Of a stretch of 64,000 nt of DNA, positions 35,721 through 45,245 are shown in pieces. How positions within the stretch are numbered: the first letter of the stretch is position 1; every line of letters begins with the position of its first letter. Below the pieces are notes generated by a model, which saw nothing but the letters and a program-made list of their open reading frames with translations, was not told the origin of the DNA and did no database searches. Origin of the DNA: Flavobacterium cupreum (GTDB taxonomy: Bacteria > Bacteroidota > Bacteroidia > Flavobacteriales > Flavobacteriaceae); the NCBI RefSeq assembly GCF_003996965.1, contig NZ_QWDM01000002.1, forward strand, positions 186,001 to 250,000, in the 5' to 3' direction. Both the position numbers and the translations under genes were made by a program.

Positions 35721-36725
35721 TTATATTTTTAGTTTAGTTACTAAATCTTCAAACTTTTTAACGGTCTCTTCCATCGAAACTTCCGATCTTCCGCCGGCAG
35801 CATTGGTATGTCCTCCACCGTTGAAATGATCTCTTGCAAACTGATTTACATCAAATCCCCCCTGCGAACGAAAGGAAATTTTGATGATTTTCTCGTCTTT
35901 ATTTTCTATAAAAATAGCCGTAAAATTAATTCCTTTTATGCTTAATCCGTAATTCACAATTCCTTCTGTATCGCCTTTTATGTAATTAAAGGCGTCCAGT
36001 TCGCTCTGAGCCAGCGTCGTATAAGTGGTTTTGTGTTCTTCAAATACTTTCATATTCTGTAAAGCACGACCTAATAATTGTAAGCGGCTGTACGAGCTGT
36101 TATCAAATAATAAAACCGGAATTTCGGTATTTTCGGCACCTAAATCAATTAGATCAGCCACAATCCGATGCGTATTTCCGGTAGTTTTCGGAAAACGGAA
36201 AGAACCTGAATCGGTCAGTATTCCGGTGTAAATACAGGTAGCGATGGTTTTGTCCAAGTCTTCTTTTTTGCCTAAAAACGAAATAAAGTTATAGATCATT
36301 TCACAGGTAGAACCAAACGAAGTGTCGGAGTACATATAAGTCGCATAATCATCCGGTTTCTGATGATGATCGATCATTATAAAAGGCGCTTTTAGCTTTG
36401 CTAAAGTATGTTCCATTTCACCTGTACGGTGAAAAGCATTAAAATCAAGTGTAAAAACGATTTCAGCTTCTTCTAATATTTTAGTACAGTTTTCGGTATC
36501 TTTTTCAAATATTTTTACCGTTTCAGAACCCGGTAACCAGGCTAAGAAATCAGGGAAATCGTTTGGAGCAATCACCGTTGGATGATGATTGTTTTTCAAT
36601 AAAAAGTGGTATAAAGCCAGTGTAGAACCCATGGCATCACCATCGGGACCTCTATGCGGAATTATAGCGATTTTCTTTGGGGTTGCGAGCAACAATTGGA
36701 TCGCCTGAATATCTTGTATTTTCAT
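35721..36725 (-). CDS. nrnA: DHH-family oligoribonuclease / pAp phosphatase (NrnA)
   Basis: This 334-residue cytoplasmic phosphoesterase has the DHH-family metal motifs IIPHRGPDGDAMGS and MIDHHQKPDDY, and the DHHA1 C-terminal motif GGGHTNAAGG. NrnA degrades short RNA oligomers and 3'-phosphoadenosine 5'-phosphate. It is the first gene of the operon; only 6 bp separate it from gldI. This pairing of a nanoRNase with gldI is a conserved-looking oddity, with no obvious functional link. Confidence 0.88.
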   Translation of the reverse strand: MKIQDIQAIQLLLATPKKIAIIPHRGPDGDAMGSTLALYHFLLKNNHHPTVIAPNDFPDFLAWLPGSETVKIFEKDTENCTKILEEAEIVFTLDFNAFHRTGEMEHTLAKLKAPFIMIDHHQKPDDYATYMYSDTSFGSTCEMIYNFISFLGKKEDLDKTIATCIYTGILTDSGSFRFPKTTGNTHRIVADLIDLGAENTEIPVLLFDNSSYSRLQLLGRALQNMKVFEEHKTTYTTLAQSELDAFNYIKGDTEGIVNYGLSIKGINFTAIFIENKDEKIIKISFRSQGGFDVNQFARDHFNGGGHTNAAGGRSEVSMEETVKKFEDLVTKLKI

Positions 36726-36864
36726 AGTGTGCGAATTTACATTTTTTTAATGTAATGCTGAAAACATTTTCGAGATTAACACACTTTTATAAAGTTAGGA
36801 GTTATGAGTTGTGAGTTATGAGTTTTGGGTTATGAGATATAGATTTAGGTTTGGAATTTGGATT

Positions 36865-38109
36865 TTAAAAATTGGAATTTAATTTTCGATACAATTTATA
36901 CTTAGCCCCCCTTACAATTTGAGACTTATAAATCCCTACAGGGCCTGAAGAAAAGTAAGCAACGGTACAGGCAATAGCGATAAAAAGTCCGGGTTGAAGT
37001 CCGAATAATTCTAATCCCATAATCGTGCAGGCAATAGGAGTGTGGGTGGCGCCCGAAAAAACTGCTACAAAACCCATTCCGGCCAAAAGTGCAATCGGCA
37101 TGGGCACAACAAGTGATAAGGCACTTCCTAAAGTAGCACCGACAAAGAATAACGGAGTCACTTCACCGCCTTTAAAACCGGCGCCCAATGTAAAACCGGT
37201 AAATAAAATTTTAAGTAAAAAATCATACCACGGATTGGCAGTCGAAAAAGAATCGACAATTACCGGAACACCCAATCCGGAAAATTTTGTAAAGCCGAAA
37301 CCCGCTATGGCGATGGCTAAAAAGATTCCTCCCACAAACGGACGCAGCGGAGGATATTTGATGTATTTTGAAAAAAGAGAACCCCAAAGATGAGTCGTTC
37401 TCGAAAATAATAAGGCCGCAAATCCGAATACTATACTAATGATGATGGTATAAGAAAGAGTGGTCAGACTGATTTCAGGAACCTCAGGAATGTTGTAATG
37501 CGTGTGTTTAACCTGCCAGAATTCAACCGTGAAATAAGCCGCGTACGCCACCAGAAAAGACAGAAAAATACTTTTTAAGTTGATTTTACTAAAATAGACC
37601 ACTTCTAAAGCAAAAATGGCACCTGCCAGAGGTGTTCCGAAGACAGAGGCAAAACCTGCGCTGATTCCGAGGATGATTAAAATTTTTCGCTCGGAAATAT
37701 CGAGTTTAAAAAGCTTGGTGAACTGGTCGGCAATAGCGCCTCCCATTTGTACTGCGGTACCTTCACGACCTGCTGAGCCTCCAAATAAATGCGTAAGTAA
37801 AGTTCCCAGCAGCACTAAAGGAGCCATTTTAAAAGGAATTGTTTTTTTGGGACTTTCGTATTCTTCCAACAATAAATTATTGCCTTTTGCGACCGATTCT
37901 CCCCAATAGTAATAAGTCAATCCAACCAGTAATCCGCCGAGAGGTAAAAGCCAGATAATCCAGTTATGCTGAATTCTAAAGTGCGTCACCCATTCCAGCG
38001 TAACAAGAAAAAAAGCTGAGGCAGATCCGGACAAAATACCAATTAAAAGGCAAATGAAAAACCATTTGACTGTTGTAAAAAGTATTTGTTTTGAGTTTTG
38101 AAAGTTCAT
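36865..38109 (-). CDS. ClC-family chloride channel or transporter
   Basis: This 414-residue membrane protein has about ten helices. The ClC selectivity sequences are visible: GGSAGREGTAVQMGG (the GREGP-type region, with Thr in place of Pro) and, further on, GFKGGEVTPLFFVGA. The length is short compared with other ClC proteins because it lacks C-terminal CBS domains. It could be a chloride channel or a chloride/proton antiporter; the gating glutamate is in GREG. It is preceded by a triplicated repeat. Confidence 0.85.
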   Translation of the reverse strand: MNFQNSKQILFTTVKWFFICLLIGILSGSASAFFLVTLEWVTHFRIQHNWIIWLLPLGGLLVGLTYYYWGESVAKGNNLLLEEYESPKKTIPFKMAPLVLLGTLLTHLFGGSAGREGTAVQMGGAIADQFTKLFKLDISERKILIILGISAGFASVFGTPLAGAIFALEVVYFSKINLKSIFLSFLVAYAAYFTVEFWQVKHTHYNIPEVPEISLTTLSYTIIISIVFGFAALLFSRTTHLWGSLFSKYIKYPPLRPFVGGIFLAIAIAGFGFTKFSGLGVPVIVDSFSTANPWYDFLLKILFTGFTLGAGFKGGEVTPLFFVGATLGSALSLVVPMPIALLAGMGFVAVFSGATHTPIACTIMGLELFGLQPGLFIAIACTVAYFSSGPVGIYKSQIVRGAKYKLYRKLNSNF

Positions 38110-38132
38110 TAATCAGTTCGGAAAGTTTTTTA

Positions 38133-38571
38133 GCCACGAATTTCACTAATTTTCACTAATTAAAGTATTATTAATTAAAGAAATTAAATAATATTTTTAA
38201 TCAGTGGCAAAAAAAATAGCGAAAATTCGTGTGATTAGAGGCAAAAGAAAAAATACTAAGTATTTCAAAAAGTTTTTTTAGCCACGAATTGCACAAATTT
38301 TCACGAATTAGAGTATTAATAATTACGAAAAAATGGAATAATCATTTTAATCCTTTAATCAGTGGCAAATAAAATTAGCGAAAATTCGTGTGATTAGTGG
38401 CAAAAGAAAAAATACTAAGTATTTCAAAAAGTTTTAGCCACGAATTTCACGAATTTCCACGAATTAGAGTATTAATAATCACGAAAAAAATGGAATAATC
38501 ATTTTAATCCTTTAATCAGTGGCAAAAAAAATTAGCGAAAATTCGTGTGATTAGAGGCAAAAGAAAGAAAC
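38133..38571. repeat. 158-bp tandem repeat, about three copies
   Basis: The marker tcagtggcaa begins at 38201, 38359 and 38516, a period of 157-158 bp. Each unit has inverted ends (agccacgaatttcacgaatt and gaaaattcgtgtgattag), so each is a CGAATT-family palindromic element. The first copy is the most degenerate at its left end. No ORF lies inside. Confidence 0.85.
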
Positions 38572-38955
38572 TTACTGCACAACAGCTGTAAATTCAATTT
38601 CTACTAAATATTCAGGAGCCACCAGTTTGCTGATTTCATAAAAACCAGTTGTAGGTTTTACATCTTTAAAAAAAGAAGAATGTGCTCGTGCTACGTCTTC
38701 AAAAGTCGTAATATCAGTGGTAAAAATTCGGGTTCTGATGACATCTTTCATTCCGACATTCAAATCTTCCAGCACTTTTTCAACACGTTCCAGGATATTA
38801 AAGGTTTGAGCATAAGCATCGTTGGCTTTTACCTTATCACCGTCAACAATCGCCACAGTTCCTGAAACTTCAATGATATTGCCAATTCGTACCGCACGGC
38901 AATATCCCATTTTGTCCTCCCAGGGAGATCCTGTTAAGATGTTTTCTCTTTTCAT
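38572..38955 (-). CDS. RidA-family protein
   Basis: This 127-residue soluble protein has the RidA (YjgF/YER057c) fold: ENILTGSPWEDKMGYCRAVRIG at the start, the trimer-forming VSGTVAIVDGDKV, and the end APEYLVEIEFTAVV. RidA enzymes deaminate reactive enamine/imine intermediates. The canonical Arg usually seen near the C-terminus of active deaminases is not obvious, so it may belong to a non-canonical RidA subgroup. It is a stand-alone gene. Confidence 0.8.
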   Translation of the reverse strand: MKRENILTGSPWEDKMGYCRAVRIGNIIEVSGTVAIVDGDKVKANDAYAQTFNILERVEKVLEDLNVGMKDVIRTRIFTTDITTFEDVARAHSSFFKDVKPTTGFYEISKLVAPEYLVEIEFTAVVQ

Positions 38956-39116
38956 TTCTTCTGTTTTATCGAATTTTCTTATTTTTTTAAGTCAAAATCC
39001 GGGTTAGTTAATTTTGGTGCAATTTAGAAAATATGCCGTTGATAAAGAGTGTTATTCTCTTGAAATCCCTTCGTAAATGATTCTTTTTTGTGATATTCTG
39101 ACTCACAGGTTTTCCT

Positions 39117-39425
39117 TTATTCTTCGATTTGATGCTGTTCGTAAAGTCGAAGTTTATTTTGGGTAGCCGTCAGGTTTTGCTGTAATATTTCAATTTTGTC
39201 TAACAGGTTGGCAATAACATCGATACCTTCTAAGTTGATTTTAAGATCATAATGCAGGCGAATCATTTTTTCGACAGAAGGCAGTTGTTCCGGATGTAAA
39301 TATTCATCTTCTTCCAGAATTATAATTTTTACCAGACCATAATTGTGCAGTTCGGTTATAAAGGTATTTTCAATCTCGTGATAGACACAAAACTGTTTTA
39401 TTTGAATTAAGTCTTTACTATTCAT
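39117..39425 (-). CDS. cbpM: CbpM-like modulator of the DnaJ-type co-chaperone
   Basis: This 102-residue protein is MerR-like, with a helix-turn-helix start (LIQIKQFCVYHEIENTFI) and a C-terminal coiled coil (DKIEILQQNLTATQNKLRLYE). CbpM binds the J domain of CbpA and inhibits it. It overlaps the 3' end of cbpA by 8 bp, a strong sign of translational coupling. Confidence 0.85.
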   Translation of the reverse strand: MNSKDLIQIKQFCVYHEIENTFITELHNYGLVKIIILEEDEYLHPEQLPSVEKMIRLHYDLKINLEGIDVIANLLDKIEILQQNLTATQNKLRLYEQHQIEE

Positions 39426-40338
39426 GATTTCTTAATTTAGCTAATTCTTCGAATAATTCTTTTTCTTTTGCAGACAATTTCGCCGGAATTTTTAAGGTAT
39501 ACGTAATGTACAGATCCCCAAACTGATTGTCTGTTTTATACACCGGAAATCCTTTTCCTTTTAGTTTTACTTTGGTGCCGGGCTGGGTTTCGGCAGGAAC
39601 TTTTATTTTTACTTTTCCATCAAAAGTATTCACATAGATTTCTCCGCCTAAAATAGCGGTGTATAAATCCAGGTCGGCATTAGCATATAAATTGTTTCCT
39701 TCCCGCTTGAATTCAGAATCATTATCGATTAAAAACGTAATGTACAAATCGCCATTTGGTCCGCCATTGGCGCCGGGTGCACCATGATTCGGAATTTTGA
39801 TAATCTGTCCGTTTTCGACTCCGGCCGGAATGGTAATCCGGATATTTTTACCGTTAACGGTAAGATTTTGTTTGTGCGTAGTGTAAGCAGAGGCGAGATC
39901 CAGTTGTAATTCGGCATTGAAATCCTGTCCTCTGTACTTTGCCTGCCCTCTGGAACTTCTTTCTGAAGATCCGTACATGGAATTAAAGAAATCGGAAAAA
40001 TCACTGCCTGAAAAATCGCCGCCAAAGTCAGTATACCCTTGATTGCCTCCCTGTTGCTGTCTGGAATATTGTTGCTGGTTAGGATCGTATCCTGCTTTTT
40101 CGAACTCATCGGCGTGTTTCCAGTCTTTTCCGTATTTATCGTATTTTTTTCGATTTTCAGGATTGCTTAAAACTTCATTGGCCTCGTTTATTTCCTTGAA
40201 CTTTTTCTCTGCTTCCTTATCATTCGGATTCAGATCGGGATGGTATTTTCTGGCAGCTTTTCGGTAGGCTTTTTTTATTTCGGCTTCAGTGGCAGATTTT
40301 GTAATTTCTAATGTTTTATAATAGTCTATATAATCCAT
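39418..40338 (-). CDS. cbpA: CbpA-like DnaJ co-chaperone
   Basis: This 306-residue protein has an N-terminal J domain (about residues 1-70) with the HPD motif in ARKYHPDLNPND. A Gly/Gln/Ser-rich linker follows, then a C-terminal substrate-binding region (GRDQF-like, IRITIPAGVENGQIIKIPNHG). There is no zinc-finger domain, which separates it from DnaJ proper and fits CbpA. It works with DnaK in stress folding. The next gene, cbpM, encodes its regulator. Confidence 0.9.
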   Translation of the reverse strand: MDYIDYYKTLEITKSATEAEIKKAYRKAARKYHPDLNPNDKEAEKKFKEINEANEVLSNPENRKKYDKYGKDWKHADEFEKAGYDPNQQQYSRQQQGGNQGYTDFGGDFSGSDFSDFFNSMYGSSERSSRGQAKYRGQDFNAELQLDLASAYTTHKQNLTVNGKNIRITIPAGVENGQIIKIPNHGAPGANGGPNGDLYITFLIDNDSEFKREGNNLYANADLDLYTAILGGEIYVNTFDGKVKIKVPAETQPGTKVKLKGKGFPVYKTDNQFGDLYITYTLKIPAKLSAKEKELFEELAKLRNHE

Positions 40339-40520
40339 TTTGATAGGTTTTTGCTAAATGAAAATTAAAACATTGAAGTTAGGAATAAGTTGCTAATTAT
40401 CAAAATGCTATATTTTTGAAATAAGGAACTGTAAAAAAAAAATAAAAGCTGGTATTTATTTCTGGCAGGTTTTTTGTTTTCCAAAAATTAGCCTAATATA
40501 TTGTTATAAAACTCTTAAAG

Positions 40521-40552
40521 TTGTAGCGCCTGTTTAAATTATGCTATTTTTG
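40521..40552 (+). promoter_or_regulatory. Promoter of the secreted hypothetical protein gene
   Basis: TTG (40521), 21 bp, then an exact TATTTTTG (40545-40552). The predicted leader to the ATG at 40612 is about 55 nt. Confidence 0.6.
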
Positions 40553-40611
40553 TGAAGCTATACTTTAATTCTATAATAATCATAAAAGCTTATTCGATAA
40601 TACTTTTTTCA

Positions 40612-41319
40612 ATGAAGCACATTTTATTTTTCATATTATTCTTTACTGCTATAACAGTATCAGCCCAAACTGAATTCAGTACCAAATTCAAGAGTATTCC
40701 TGCTCCGAAATTTAGTGCAAAACCAAAAAAACTTCCGGAAGTTAAAGATCCTAAGGGAGAAAACTCAGATATTCCAAGTATCAAGACGCCCAATGTCTTT
40801 GACAATACCACAATAACCCAAAAATCCAAACTTCAGATAGGAGAGGAGAAAAGCAAATTTACCATGTCAACCGAAACTGATTTTGCTAATCCCGGAGATC
40901 GTTATGTGGCCAAAATGGAGAAAGACCTTGATAAGGCGTTGAAAGCGGAAGGGCTCAGAGAAGGCAGGGGAGAATTGGTTAAGAAAAATATCTCTCTGGG
41001 TGATTTCAAAACGAAGGCCGGTTTTTTTATAGTGAAATTCCGTGATTTTGGTGCTATCGATGGCGATTTGGTAAAGGTTTCCAACAATGATCAGGTGGTT
41101 AAAAGCCAGGTATTGTTAGATTCCGAGTTTCAGGAAGTAAAAATTAATCTGACACCCGGCTTTAATAAACTGGACTTCGAAGCCTTAAATATAGGAGCAC
41201 TAGGTGGCAATACCGCCGAAATCCGCGTATATGATGACAAAGGCGTATTAATCACAAATGATTACTGGAACAATCTTGCAGCCGGTTTCAAAGCTTCAAT
41301 TGTAGTGACCAGAGAGTAG
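40612..41319 (+). CDS. Hypothetical secreted protein
   Basis: This 235-residue protein has a signal peptide ending near TVSAQ, then a Lys/Pro-rich stretch (FSAKPKKLPEVKDPKG). The C-terminal half is beta-rich and contains a Ser/Asp-rich ligand-like VYDDKGVLITNDYWNN. No family was recognised. The ATG at 40612 is preferred over the upstream TTG because it starts the signal peptide. It is alone in its transcription unit. Confidence 0.55.
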   Translation: MKHILFFILFFTAITVSAQTEFSTKFKSIPAPKFSAKPKKLPEVKDPKGENSDIPSIKTPNVFDNTTITQKSKLQIGEEKSKFTMSTETDFANPGDRYVAKMEKDLDKALKAEGLREGRGELVKKNISLGDFKTKAGFFIVKFRDFGAIDGDLVKVSNNDQVVKSQVLLDSEFQEVKINLTPGFNKLDFEALNIGALGGNTAEIRVYDDKGVLITNDYWNNLAAGFKASIVVTRE

Positions 41320-41336
41320 TTTTTTTAGTGAGATGC

Positions 41337-41420
41337 TAAGCTTCTAAGGCCCTAAGTTACTAAGCTTTTTTCTTTTTTTAATGAACTAAAATCTCAGAAC
41401 CTTTTTTAGAAAAAAATCAA
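41337..41420. repeat. CTAAGGCCCTAAG-family element, copy 1
   Basis: gcttctaaggccctaagtta, then cttttttagaaaaaaatcaa, with the same order and ends as the copy at 43549-43660. It is a dispersed non-coding element. Confidence 0.6.
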
Positions 41421-41944
41421 AAAGGATCCGCAGTGACCCTAAACTTCATATCTGCTTTCAGTGTCACATCTTTTGTAAGGGTTTCTTTTAACGTAACTTT
41501 TGTCCTGATTTTATATTGATCCGCTTTAATGTACTGATCTAATCGTGCATCTGTACTAATCAGATCAATCGTATTGGCTGTCGAATTGATGTTATCCTGA
41601 TAGGCCAGTTCTATTTCATCAGAATTAGTTGTTGAGATGTATAAATGAATCGATTTTAAAAACTTAAATCTTTCTCCGTCCGGATCTGTAATGGTTAATT
41701 GAAGTGATTTCAGCTTTACATCTTTTACCAGACTTGCTTTTGTATTATTGTTTTTAAATTCAGCGGAGGAGTTTGTCGTCACGTCCGGAGTTAAAATCTC
41801 CGAAGGCAAATTAATCGGCGCAGTGCTTTTGATCTGAATGGATGCGGTATTTGAAATGGTAAAAGTCAGTAAATCATCAACAGCATTACAAGAATTTAAG
41901 AATAAGAACAGGAAAAGAGAAAGAGCAGTTGATTTGGATTTCAT
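41417..41944 (-). CDS. Hypothetical lipoprotein
   Basis: This 175-residue protein has a lipoprotein signal with Cys19 (FLNSC). It is beta-rich, has no catalytic motif, and includes KLKSLQLTITDPDGERFKFL. The function is not recognised. A repeat element of the CTAAGG family directly follows its stop codon. Confidence 0.5.
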   Translation of the reverse strand: MKSKSTALSLFLFLFLNSCNAVDDLLTFTISNTASIQIKSTAPINLPSEILTPDVTTNSSAEFKNNNTKASLVKDVKLKSLQLTITDPDGERFKFLKSIHLYISTTNSDEIELAYQDNINSTANTIDLISTDARLDQYIKADQYKIRTKVTLKETLTKDVTLKADMKFRVTADPF

Positions 41945-42264
41945 GAGTATAGTTTTTTCTAAATACGATTTTTTGAGGGATTTGGTTTTTGGTGAAGGTA
42001 CTAAGTTTCTGAGGTGTTATGATTTCACTTTTTTTTATTTCAGAGCTGTAAAAATTTATAAATGCTCTACACAGCTAAAAAACATTTTTTCAGTAATTTA
42101 TCTGACAAACACAACTTGTTAAATTTTTGTTAACTTTTAAAGTTAATTCTTATAAATTTATTTTTTATGTTAAGATTTGTAGCGGTTAACCAAAAACAAA
42201 ATAATTATTAATCTGAATAAGTAAAAACGTTAAAAAACAAACTTATTCTCAAAAAAATACCACT
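41945..42264. other. Intergenic region, no gene seen
   Basis: AT-rich divergent spacer between the lipoprotein genes at 41417 and 42265. No recognised promoter consensus or repeat. A gaggtgttatg at about 42010 looks like a short ribosome-site-like string without a following ORF. Confidence 0.35.
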
Positions 42265-42849
42265 ATGAGCAAAATAAAATTAGGTTTAGTAACCCTTTTT
42301 ATCGTGACAATCGCATTTATTTCCTGTTCAAAAGACAGTGATTCCGCTACGAGTATTGATGAAAATTCAATTGCAGGCCGATTAAAATTTTTAAATGCAA
42401 ATGACAGGATTAGTACCAGTTTAGCAGGAAAAAAAGCAGAAGGAGATATCATCATTGTTCAATGGGACGAATGGGGCAGAGCCAGTAAAAATTGTGGAGG
42501 ATGGGGACTTTGTAATGCAGAATGGTTTCCTATTGAAGAAGCTCCAATAGATCCGCCAATTATAGAAGTTCCGGAATTAGAAGGAAAATCTTCAAAACAA
42601 TATTCAGTACCTCAAAATGGAGGTTCTACTATATTAGAGTTTGATGCAAAAACGAATAAACATTATATAGATATTCTTTTAGCTGAAAGTGTTCCGTCAG
42701 ACATTCCCGGCAGCGCGATCACTTTTAAGATTGATAAGGATTTTAGCTTAAATTTAAAATCTGGTAAAAATCTGGTTTTCCATAGCGGAAATTATACATA
42801 CGACAAGTCTTTAGGAGATTTTGGAGGTTATAGAATTTACTTAGATTAA
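42265..42849 (+). CDS. Hypothetical lipoprotein
   Basis: This 194-residue protein has a lipoprotein signal with Cys21 (FISC). A Trp-rich stretch IIIVQWDEWGRASKNCGGWG is followed by several Pro-rich turns and a beta-rich end. No family was recognised. It is followed, after 108 bp, by a thioredoxin-like gene on the same strand, so the two may form an operon. Confidence 0.5.
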   Translation: MSKIKLGLVTLFIVTIAFISCSKDSDSATSIDENSIAGRLKFLNANDRISTSLAGKKAEGDIIIVQWDEWGRASKNCGGWGLCNAEWFPIEEAPIDPPIIEVPELEGKSSKQYSVPQNGGSTILEFDAKTNKHYIDILLAESVPSDIPGSAITFKIDKDFSLNLKSGKNLVFHSGNYTYDKSLGDFGGYRIYLD

Positions 42850-42957
42850 GCATAACAGATTCAGGAATAGTTGGTGTTTTTTTTAAAATCATATTCGAAA
42901 GAGGATACATTTTAAAATTTTCACCAACTATTTTTTTATAAAAAATACAATGAAACC

Positions 42958-43518
42958 ATGAGAACAGGAATTCTAATTTGTTGTTTAATAATCACTTTTT
43001 TTTCTGCAGCACAGGAAAAATGTAATTTAAGTTTTTCTAAAAAAGAGAAAATTTATGCAATAGATATTAAGGATATAAAATGTATTGCAGAAAATTCAGA
43101 TAAAAAAAACACCTTGTTTTTTACTTTTGGAGTCTGGTGTAAACCTTGTCGGTTACATTTACCAAATGCGATTCAATTTTCTACTGAAAATAATGTAAAT
43201 TTTTATGTCTTGTTAGTTGAAGCAGAAGAAAATGAAAAAACTAAAGAAGCGATTGATTATCTTAAAGCAATAAAAGACGATATTAAAATCGTCATTCTCA
43301 AAGATGAATCGTATGGCGTGAAAAGAAGTGAAAAAAATAAAAAATTTGTCAAAGAAATTACACCAAAAGAATTTGAAAATGTAGATGATTATTCAAAATA
43401 CATACTGCTTAATAATAAAGGAGAAGTGGTAATAGTGACAAATTGGAAAGATAACAATGGGAATGACTGGAGGGATGACTCAGAAATGATACGAAAAAGA
43501 ATATTGCCGTTATTGTAA
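42958..43518 (+). CDS. Thioredoxin-like protein (TlpA-type)
   Basis: This 186-residue exported protein has a signal peptide ending near FFSAAQ. A thioredoxin fold is shown by FTFGVWCKPCRLHLPNAIQF with the redox pair CKPC. The remainder is Lys-rich and includes a strand-turn VVIVTNWKDNNGND. It probably reduces or exchanges disulfides in the periplasm. It follows the lipoprotein gene at 42265, whose product has two cysteines near a Gly/Trp-rich stretch. Confidence 0.75.
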   Translation: MRTGILICCLIITFFSAAQEKCNLSFSKKEKIYAIDIKDIKCIAENSDKKNTLFFTFGVWCKPCRLHLPNAIQFSTENNVNFYVLLVEAEENEKTKEAIDYLKAIKDDIKIVILKDESYGVKRSEKNKKFVKEITPKEFENVDDYSKYILLNNKGEVVIVTNWKDNNGNDWRDDSEMIRKRILPLL

Positions 43519-43548
43519 ACTGTTTTTCTTTTAAAGGTGCAGTTATAC

Positions 43549-43660
43549 AGGTACTGAGTTTCTAAGGCCCTAAGGAGCTAAGTTTTTTCTTTTTTCAGCA
43601 ACCAAAATCTCAGAACCTTAGAAACTCAGTACCTTAGAACCTTTTTTAGAAAAAAATCAA
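43549..43660. repeat. CTAAGGCCCTAAG-family palindrome, copy 2
   Basis: A perfect 19-bp inverted repeat (43549-43567 and 43616-43634) encloses taaggccctaagg. The 3' flank matches the copy at 41337-41420. It ends about 30 bp before the guaA -7 element. Confidence 0.75.
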
Positions 43661-43691
43661 AATTCCATTTTTCAAATTCGAATATAAAAAG

Positions 43692-43699
43692 TATTTTTG
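43692..43699 (+). promoter_or_regulatory. -7 element of guaA, immediately before the ATG
   Basis: An exact TATTTTTG whose end is only 3 bp before the ATG at 43703. If this is the working promoter the transcript would begin at or near the start codon. Confidence 0.5.
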
Positions 43700-43702
43700 C
43701 GC

Positions 43703-45232
43703 ATGCAACACAACGTACTTATTTTAGATTTCGGATCGCAATATACACAGCTTATTGCGCGTAGAGTTCGCGAATTAAATATATTCTGCGAAATTTTCCC
43801 TTACAATCACTTTCCTAGTGATTTATCACCTTATAAAGCCGTAATATTAGGAGGAAGCCCTTTTTCTGTTCGTGCAGAAGATGCGCCACATCCTGATTTA
43901 TCTCAAATTCGGGGCAAGCTTCCTATGTTGGCAGTTTGTTACGGAGCACAATATTTAGCACACTTTAGTGGCGGAGAAGTAGCGGCTTCAAACACCAGAG
44001 AATACGGCAGGGCTAATTTATCGTATATTAAGGAAGACGAAGTTTTCTTTAACGACGTTTCAGAAAACAGCCAGGTCTGGATGAGCCATAGCGATAGCAT
44101 CAAAGCGCTTCCAACCAATGCTGTCAAATTAGCAAGCACGCATGACGTAGAATACGCAGCTTATAAAATTGAAGGTGAAACGACTTATGCCATTCAGTAT
44201 CATCCTGAAGTTTTCCATTCTACAGATGGATCAAAAATGCTTAAAAACTTTTTAGTAGATATTGCTGAAGTTCCTCAAAACTTTACACCAAATGCTTTCG
44301 TAGAGGAGATGGTGGGAGAATTGAAAGAGAAATTAGGGAATGATAAAGTGGTTTTAGGATTGTCAGGCGGAGTAGATTCTACCGTAGCGGCAGTTTTATT
44401 ACACCAGGCTATCGGTAAAAACCTATATTGTATATTTGTAAATAACGGATTGCTTCGTAAAAACGAATTCCAAAATGTACTGGATCAGTACAAAGGAATG
44501 GGACTGAACGTCAAAGGAGTAGATGCCGGAGACCGTTTCTTAGGTGAATTGGCTGGAATTAGTGATCCTGAAACCAAACGTAAAACCATCGGACGTGTAT
44601 TTATCGAAGTTTTTGATGATGAATCACATTTAATAGAAGATGTAAAATGGCTGGCGCAGGGAACTATTTATCCTGACGTAATCGAATCGGTTTCTGTGAA
44701 AGGACCATCGGCTACGATTAAATCACACCATAATGTGGGTGGATTGCCGGATTATATGAAATTAAAAATTGTAGAACCGCTTAGAATGTTGTTTAAAGAC
44801 GAAGTTCGAAGAGTTGGCGCTACTTTAGGAATAGATCCTGAGTTATTAGGAAGACACCCTTTCCCGGGGCCAGGATTATCTATTAGAATTTTGGGGGATA
44901 TCACTCCTGAGAAAGTTCAGATTCTGCAGGATGTTGACGCCGTTTTTATCGACGGATTAAAATCATGGGGATTATACGACAAAGTTTGGCAGGCAGGAGC
45001 AATTCTGCTTCCGGTAAACAGTGTTGGTGTGATGGGCGATGAGCGTACGTACGAAAAAGTAGTAGCGCTTAGAGCTGTTGAATCTACAGACGGTATGACC
45101 GCTGACTGGGTTCATTTACCTTATGATTTCTTAATGAAAGTCTCAAACGACATTATCAACAAAGTAAAAGGCGTAAATCGTGTGGTTTACGATATAAGTT
45201 CAAAACCACCTGCAACAATTGAATGGGAATAG
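43703..45232 (+). CDS. guaA: GMP synthase (glutamine-hydrolysing)
   Basis: This 509-residue enzyme converts XMP to GMP in the cytoplasm. The N-terminal class-I glutamine amidotransferase has its nucleophile in [11 protein letters not shown] and the late triad segment [13 protein letters not shown]-loop ATP pyrophosphatase follows ([17 protein letters not shown]), then the dimerisation domain ending TIEWE. The ATG at 43703 is preferred over the upstream TTG because [15 protein letters not shown] is the standard start. There is no purine-rich ribosome site before it. A terminator with a 14-bp stem follows the gene. Confidence 0.95.
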   Translation: MQHNVLILDFGSQYTQLIARRVRELNIFCEIFPYNHFPSDLSPYKAVILGGSPFSVRAEDAPHPDLSQIRGKLPMLAVCYGAQYLAHFSGGEVAASNTREYGRANLSYIKEDEVFFNDVSENSQVWMSHSDSIKALPTNAVKLASTHDVEYAAYKIEGETTYAIQYHPEVFHSTDGSKMLKNFLVDIAEVPQNFTPNAFVEEMVGELKEKLGNDKVVLGLSGGVDSTVAAVLLHQAIGKNLYCIFVNNGLLRKNEFQNVLDQYKGMGLNVKGVDAGDRFLGELAGISDPETKRKTIGRVFIEVFDDESHLIEDVKWLAQGTIYPDVIESVSVKGPSATIKSHHNVGGLPDYMKLKIVEPLRMLFKDEVRRVGATLGIDPELLGRHPFPGPGLSIRILGDITPEKVQILQDVDAVFIDGLKSWGLYDKVWQAGAILLPVNSVGVMGDERTYEKVVALRAVESTDGMTADWVHLPYDFLMKVSNDIINKVKGVNRVVYDISSKPPATIEWE

Positions 45233-45245
45233 TACTATTTTTTCA

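Noticed and set aside
38133..38571. Possible CRISPR array
   Set aside because: The repeat period is about 158 bp with no short conserved repeat and spacers, and there are no cas genes.
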